Positions 21,001-24,307 of a stretch of DNA of 24,307 nucleotides are shown here, in pieces. Source of the stretch: Lingula anatina (lineage: Eukaryota > Brachiopoda > Lingulata > Lingulida > Lingulidae); the NCBI RefSeq assembly GCF_001039355.2, contig NW_019775468.1, forward strand, positions 9,514-33,820, read 5' to 3'. Below the pieces are notes generated by a model. It did no database searches and was not told the origin of the DNA. It was given only the letters and a program-made list of their open reading frames with translations. A program made the translations under genes and the position numbers. Numbering within the stretch: the stretch's first letter is position 1; each line of letters opens with the position of its first letter.

Positions 21001-21473
21001 TTAATATGTCAGATTTATCAAAAAACATTTTAAATTACTTTTCATTTTAGTGGACAATGCTCAATGACAACGAACTGGGTTTCCGTAAACCAATGGAACC
21101 ACTTTCAAATCAATGAGCAATTTTGTATAAAGAGGCTTAAACTAAAAAAATCAATAAATGGATAAAGTATAAATTCGCGCATAGTTCATTACTTTTTTGA
21201 TTACCAAGAGATAAAGGTGTTCTTTTCAATATTTGAATAAAAATGAACAAAAAGGAGTTAAGCATTTTCAATTGGTTTTATCTTTCAGGTGGTTACGTGG
21301 TGATGGACACCATTCTTAAATACATCGTTGGCACTGAATACAACGGCAAGAGCTGGGATGAAACAATAGACGACTTCCTCATGGCCGGACGCTGGGTCAC
21401 AGTGACCAGACGACAGGTGGAGAACTCCTTCAACACTATGGAGGGAATGCAGTACGCCTTTCAAGTGAAGTGA
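18075..21473 (+). CDS. METTL27: METTL27-like SAM-dependent methyltransferase, copy A
   Basis: Five coding exons: 18075-18188, 18428-18553, 18793-18928, 20384-20476, 21289-21473. All introns are GT-AG, with phases 0, 0, 1, 1. Together they give 654 bases and 217 residues ending in TGA. The ATG in GAAAATGGCG is the only start consistent with the first exon and is shared with copy B. The protein begins MAKQGEQWIPIFEEF and includes ERAKQIYEKWADNYDK (residues 23-38), the motif I glycine loop LEAACGTGLGG (68-78), a motif II-like HAFDMSSKML (90-99, D93 the likely ribose contact), YDAVMMTGAAGLAHI (128-142) and RIVKPGGYVVM (152-162). These are the landmarks of class I Rossmann-fold methyltransferases of the METTL27/WBSCR27 type. 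Human METTL27 is about 245 residues, so this is full length or slightly short. It is presumably a soluble enzyme; the substrate is unknown. Introns are 239, 239, 1455 and 812 bp, and intron 3 has acquired a mobile element. Confidence 0.9.
18977..19047. repeat. (CT)n-(CA)n microsatellite in intron 3
   Basis: CT repeats (18977-19005) run into CA repeats (19006-19046) just after the exon 3 donor of the copy A methyltransferase. Continuing the exon 3 frame through this tract yields an apparent 115-codon open frame, which is an artefact of intron read-through. Confidence 0.93.
19233..19728. mobile_element. 496-bp element with 8-bp target duplication, intron 3
   Basis: It begins CCTCCGCCAAGGAGGTTATG and ends TTGGCGGAGGTCTGCGCTCT followed by CAGAGTGTTTTTC. 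Both sides carry TAATTATA (19225-19232 and 19729-19736), a perfect 8-bp direct repeat. CCTCCGCCAA and TTGGCGGAGG are inverted complements, though the right one is 23 bp inside the end. The interior is three tandem copies of a ~145-bp unit, starting at about 19281, 19430 and 19571, each with CAACATAACT, GATTTTGATGAAA and a GTTTTTGGTGGTGAT-like block. From memory, near-identical sequences are dispersed in many marine animal genomes. The 8-bp duplication is typical of hAT transposons, so a hAT-type non-autonomous element is inferred. There is no coding frame. Confidence 0.85.
20187..20211. repeat. (TTTG)n microsatellite
   Basis: About six TTTG units in intron 3 of the copy A methyltransferase. 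A 10-bp stem (TTGTTAAATA with TATTTAACAA) enclosing CCCGAAGAAGACACAGTGGC follows at about 20257-20320 and may be a decayed retroelement tail. Confidence 0.85.
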
Positions 21474-21661
21474 CTGTGGTTTACAAGTCGATCTATTTCA
21501 ACCACGCCAGACATGAGTGTAAAACCAAGGTGGACCTATGGAGATTTCCCTGCGGCTTTTGCTTCTGAATGGTTGCACCAATACATACACACATACGCTT
21601 AAAATTTGCTTTCTTCGCGCCTGCTTGGTGAAAACATGTGTGATCAACAGAAGTCAGGGTG

Positions 21662-21667
21662 AATAAA
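21662..21667 (+). terminator. AATAAA poly(A) signal, proximal
   Basis: This canonical hexamer lies 189 bp after the copy A stop codon and is the first AATAAA in the presumed 3' UTR. A second hexamer follows at 21805. Confidence 0.5.
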
Positions 21668-21804
21668 TATGCTGAACTTAAAATTTCAATTTCTCAATCT
21701 ATCAATTTCTAAATGGAATGCGATAACATTTAAGAAAACTGTATTAATATATGGTACATATAATTTATAATTGTATAACTTCAACCTTCGGGTTGCGATT
21801 TCCC

Positions 21805-21810
21805 AATAAA
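21805..21810 (+). terminator. AATAAA poly(A) signal, distal
   Basis: It lies in GGTTGCGATTTCCCAATAAAG immediately before the (ATT)n tract. The combination of CCCAATAAAG and an ATT tail recurs in invertebrate interspersed repeats, so this could be a repeat's own tail rather than the gene's signal. Confidence 0.4.
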
Positions 21811-21811
21811 G

Positions 21812-21853
<42 letters not shown>
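21812..21853. repeat. (ATT)n microsatellite
   Basis: About 13 pure ATT units. It marks the boundary between the 3' end of copy A and the start of duplicated segment B. Confidence 0.97.
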
Positions 21854-21854
<1 letters not shown>

Positions 21855-22122
21855 CCCCTTACGATTCCCACGAATCTACTTCCATCTCACCTATCACAAT
21901 ATCACAGAACCATCTGTCATTAAAATGCATACCCCTGTTCCGAACGTTTGACCTGCCAAGTTACACTTAAGTTCATACTGACGTGAATGTAAATAAATTC
22001 ATCTCGACTTGAGTGCCCTCAGTATATTGCTCAGGTCTACGGAAGTAAGTTGTTTAAATGAGGTGGGTATGAAGTGTTTTGACACACTGAGAGTTTTAGA
22101 TGCTTTCTTGCTTTAACCTGAC

Positions 22123-22152
22123 CACACACACACACACACACTCACACACACT
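22123..22152. repeat. (CA)n microsatellite
   Basis: CA repeats with one CTCA interruption, at the site matching the CA/CG tract of copy A (17108-17150). Confidence 0.92.
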
Positions 22153-22349
22153 GGTTATTGTATGGGTCTTGTACAGGGGTATTTATACTCTAGATACGGT
22201 ATGCACACAACTGATGTTGCCCTACATACCGTATTTACCTGTACATAAGAATCATCGTCAGGTTGCTAAGCTAGTTCAGGGGTATAGAGGACGTTCTCAG
22301 ATAAAGTTTTTTCGTTGATTTCCACAGGCCTATAACTCTTTAATAAATA

Positions 22350-22900
22350 ACTGGCCGGTAAAATGCATGTACCTTGGTCATTCCAAGATGGCCGACATTG
22401 CAATAGGTGTATATGAGTGTCAACATGTTCTACCAGGGATTAATAGTGCCTTTTATTATTCCTATCATTATTTTTAGCCACCTTTTAGACATGGAATATA
22501 AAATATATATCTATACGCTAATAAGATATATGCATACATACATAGATTTCTTTAATAAGATAATTTAAAAATAAAATCGAATGCATTGCGTGTGTTGTTA
22601 CTTGATAAATTTTGGAAGCATAAGATGTCACAGTAGGGTGTATTTACCATTATATAGATAGTCTTATGGCACAAACACCTAACCAATTAATGTTTGTTTC
22701 TCAGTATTTCCCATTTCTGCTATATCCCGATGATTTCATGTGTGTATCATTAGCCATTTTGAGAAAATCTAATATTGGCACAGATGGCCGTCATTTATCA
22801 CATGAATACACGGATTCTATTTTCCAGGGGTATACAGGTTATCAAATGAACTTTTTAAAATTTATTTATTTATTCGTTTATTTTTGTTAATACCACTATT
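22350..22900 (+). repeat. degenerate ~180-bp foldback-type units, 5' flank B
   Basis: TTCCAAGATGGCCGACATTG (about 22381), TTTGTTTCTCAGTATTTCCC (about 22692) and CCATTTTGAGAAAATCTAAT followed by ATTGGCACAGATGGCCGTCAT (about 22754-22797) match blocks of the 2610-5331 array. This flank preserves the CATTTTGAGAAAATC block better than flank A does. The boundaries are approximate. Confidence 0.58.
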
Positions 22901-23041
22901 ACTCCAATTAATTAGGAATAAATCACCTAGGGGGGTTCCTAGAATTTCTGTAACAAATGTTGGTCGTTTTGTATTTTTTTTAATTCATAAGGAAACAATT
23001 CTTAATCCCCTTATATAGGCCAGGTCAACTTGAATAGGAAC

Positions 23042-24051
23042 ATGGCGAAGCAAGGGGAGCAACGGATACCAATTTTTGAAGAGTTTGAGAAGCCGGGACT
23101 CGATAACGAGAGAGCAGAACAAATTTATGAAAAATGGGCTGAAAATTATGATAAGGTAAAGTTGGAATTCTGCGTGATTTGTTTGTGGCAATGATTACTT
23201 TGATTAGACATCGATGATAGAGGTTGCATATTGTTCAGCCCTATTATCAGGCTTCAAAACGAATTGGGCGTTTCTAATTCGAGCCTCAGATTTGTGAACA
23301 CACTAAATGCCCGAATTAACGACTCCAGCCAATAATTAACTACCCCAATGTAAAATTACGTGCTAGAAGCACAGCTTTTCATTACACAAGCCGTTTAACC
23401 GGTACTTTTGTTTAAGCAAGAGGTATTCGAGAAACACTGCTGCCGTACACAAAGAACCCATTGGAGGCCTATGTATACAGCCAGAGACCCGATAAGAAGC
23501 TGGCCAAATTGTTTGTGTCATGAAACTTTAAACTTGTAGCAAGTAATTCTACGTTGGGTTCATTAATCCGTGGCTGGATTCGTTACTTTGTGAATTTGTG
23601 CTCCCAAATCTAAGACTCGTGTTAGAAAACGGCAATTATCGTTTATGAGGCCTATTCATATATTTGTCCTTCCCCTTTGGACCAAAAATGCACTGTAATG
23701 TGGCAATTTCATTTCTTCTATCTCTATATAAAAGTTGTTTTAATAAGGAATCATCAAACAACAAGCGTCATAATCAACTTGCTTTGTTTGAAAAAAGATG
23801 TGAGATTGGGGTGTCTATGAAATACACCGAGATACCTTCACACAATAAACTATTTAACATAAGTATTCTTAGATAAATGATAACATTATATCATCATCAT
23901 TTAATATTTAATTAATTTTTTTCAGGATATGGCAACTCTAAATTACACTCAACCAAGTGTCTGCGCAGCCGAAATAGAGAAATGTTTAAAAGACAACAAA
24001 GACGCGCTTATTTTGGAGGCCGCCTGTGGGACCGGTTTAGGGGGCATAGAG
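23042..24051 (+). CDS. METTL27: METTL27-like methyltransferase, copy B (5' part)
   Basis: Exons 1 (23042-23155) and 2 (23926-24051) of a second copy are visible. Both are phase 0 and have the same lengths (114 and 126 bases) and splice sites as copy A. They encode 80 residues beginning MAKQGEQRIPIFEEF and ending with the intact SAM-binding loop LEAACGTGLGGIE. The remaining exons lie beyond the window. Relative to copy A, 15 of 240 bases differ. Six are amino-acid changes (W8R, D16E, K26E, D34E, N39D, I42T), all before residue 43, and the motif I region is unchanged. No frameshift or stop is seen, so this copy is probably functional. The exon 2 donor at 24052 is a normal GT. Confidence 0.87.
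23246..23650. mobile_element. inverted-repeat element in intron 1 of copy B
   Basis: The left arm has the blocks CTAATTCGAGCCTCAGATTTG, AACACA, TTAACGA and CCAGCCA (about 23272-23330). It returns as its inverted complement in the right arm with TGGCTGG, TCGTTA, TGTGAATTTGTGCTCCCAAA and TCTAAGACTCG (about 23570-23625). Outer blocks AGGCTTCAAAACGAATTG and CGATAATTG-like also pair. Arms are about 85-95 bp and 70-75% identical by eye. CCTATT occurs just outside both ends (23240-23245 and 23651-23656) and may be the target duplication. Copy A lacks the element, so insertion (or loss from A) followed the gene duplication. Confidence 0.7.
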
Positions 24052-24307
24052 GTGATTAGTATGTCGCTGAGTTAGTAATATCGAAATACATCTTAACAAT
24101 TTAGCACACCGGGTGTCTTTTATGGTATAAAAGACTTTAGGGGTGTAGGCTAGCACATAAAGGCTGGCTTCACGTTAAAAGTCAGTCAACAGATTCTTCG
24201 ATATTGGGTCAGGATGTTGTAGAGTCTTTGGAACAGGTTTGAACCAACGTATTAACCTCGGTTGCCTAGGGAATGTAGCTATTTAAAACACCTGTAAACT
24301 TCTTTTT

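Larger units (their letters stand above)
16855..21865 (+). repeat. segmental tandem duplication, copy A
   Basis: Aligns with copy B from CTACTTC at 16861 (21876 in B). Similarity runs through the 5' flank, exon 1, intron 1, exon 2 and into intron 2, where B leaves the window. Flank blocks include AAAATGCATACCCC, CTGCCAAGTTACACT, GACGTGAATGTAAATAAA, ATTGCTCAGGTCTAC and GAGGTGGGTATGAAGTGTTT. The period is about 5.0 kb (5015 at the left end, 4967 at exon 1). Copy A holds the complete methyltransferase gene. Confidence 0.85.
21870..24307 (+). repeat. segmental tandem duplication, copy B (partial)
   Basis: Partner of 16855-21865. The 5' flank, exon 1, the intron 1 ends, exon 2 and the first part of intron 2 align with copy A. 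The window ends about 255 bp into intron 2, close to where exon 3 would begin if intron 2 kept its 239-bp length plus small insertions. Intron 1 is longer here (770 versus 239 bp) because of an insertion. Confidence 0.85.

Noticed and set aside
23209-23790. Retained coding segment in the long intron 1 of copy B
   Set aside because: The stretch is an inverted-repeat insertion plus AT-rich sequence absent from copy A. The open frame at 23664-23876 is not continuous with exon 2.

Overview
This is an AT-rich animal nuclear genome window, most likely from a marine invertebrate. Mollusc is my best guess and lancelet or hemichordate are alternatives; the sequence does not settle it. Four observations support an animal origin: split genes with GT-AG introns, very dense CA, TA, GA, TAA and ATT microsatellites, a Penelope-like retroelement fragment, and many short inverted-repeat elements. 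Two N bases and long G or C runs mark places of poor base quality. There is no sign of bacterial operons, rRNA, CRISPR or a convincing tRNA.

Only the right-hand third has a confident protein gene. A five-exon gene (18075-21473, + strand, 217 aa) encodes a class I SAM-dependent methyltransferase of the METTL27 (WBSCR27) type. About 5 kb downstream, exons 1 and 2 of a second, near-identical copy begin (23042-24051), and that gene runs off the right edge. The duplication includes at least 1.2 kb of 5' flank (about 16855-18074 versus 21870-23041). The two copies differ by 15 of 240 coding bases (six amino-acid changes) and by separate mobile insertions in their introns: a 496-bp element with a perfect 8-bp target duplication in intron 3 of copy A, and an inverted-repeat element of about 405 bp in intron 1 of copy B.

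The left two-thirds is gene-poor and made of repeats. The main structure is a 2.7-kb foldback element (2610-5331). Its outer arms are inverted repeats and its body is an array of ~180-bp units, each carrying a CCAAGATGGC-type motif, read in one direction on the left and the opposite direction on the right of a TAA microsatellite. Degenerate relatives of the unit lie in the 5' flanks of both methyltransferase genes. Other elements are a TTAA-flanked MITE (6816-7160), inverted-repeat elements at 8206-8671 and 13953-14194, a short-TIR element with perfect 12-bp TIRs and an ATTTG target duplication (11092-11424), and a 5'-truncated Penelope-like GIY-YIG endonuclease fragment (16097-16555) with an older degenerate copy at about 10081-10345.

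Two possible orphan exons (180-265 on the minus strand, 13289-13526 on the plus strand) are listed at low confidence. The stretches between named elements hold nothing else I can support.
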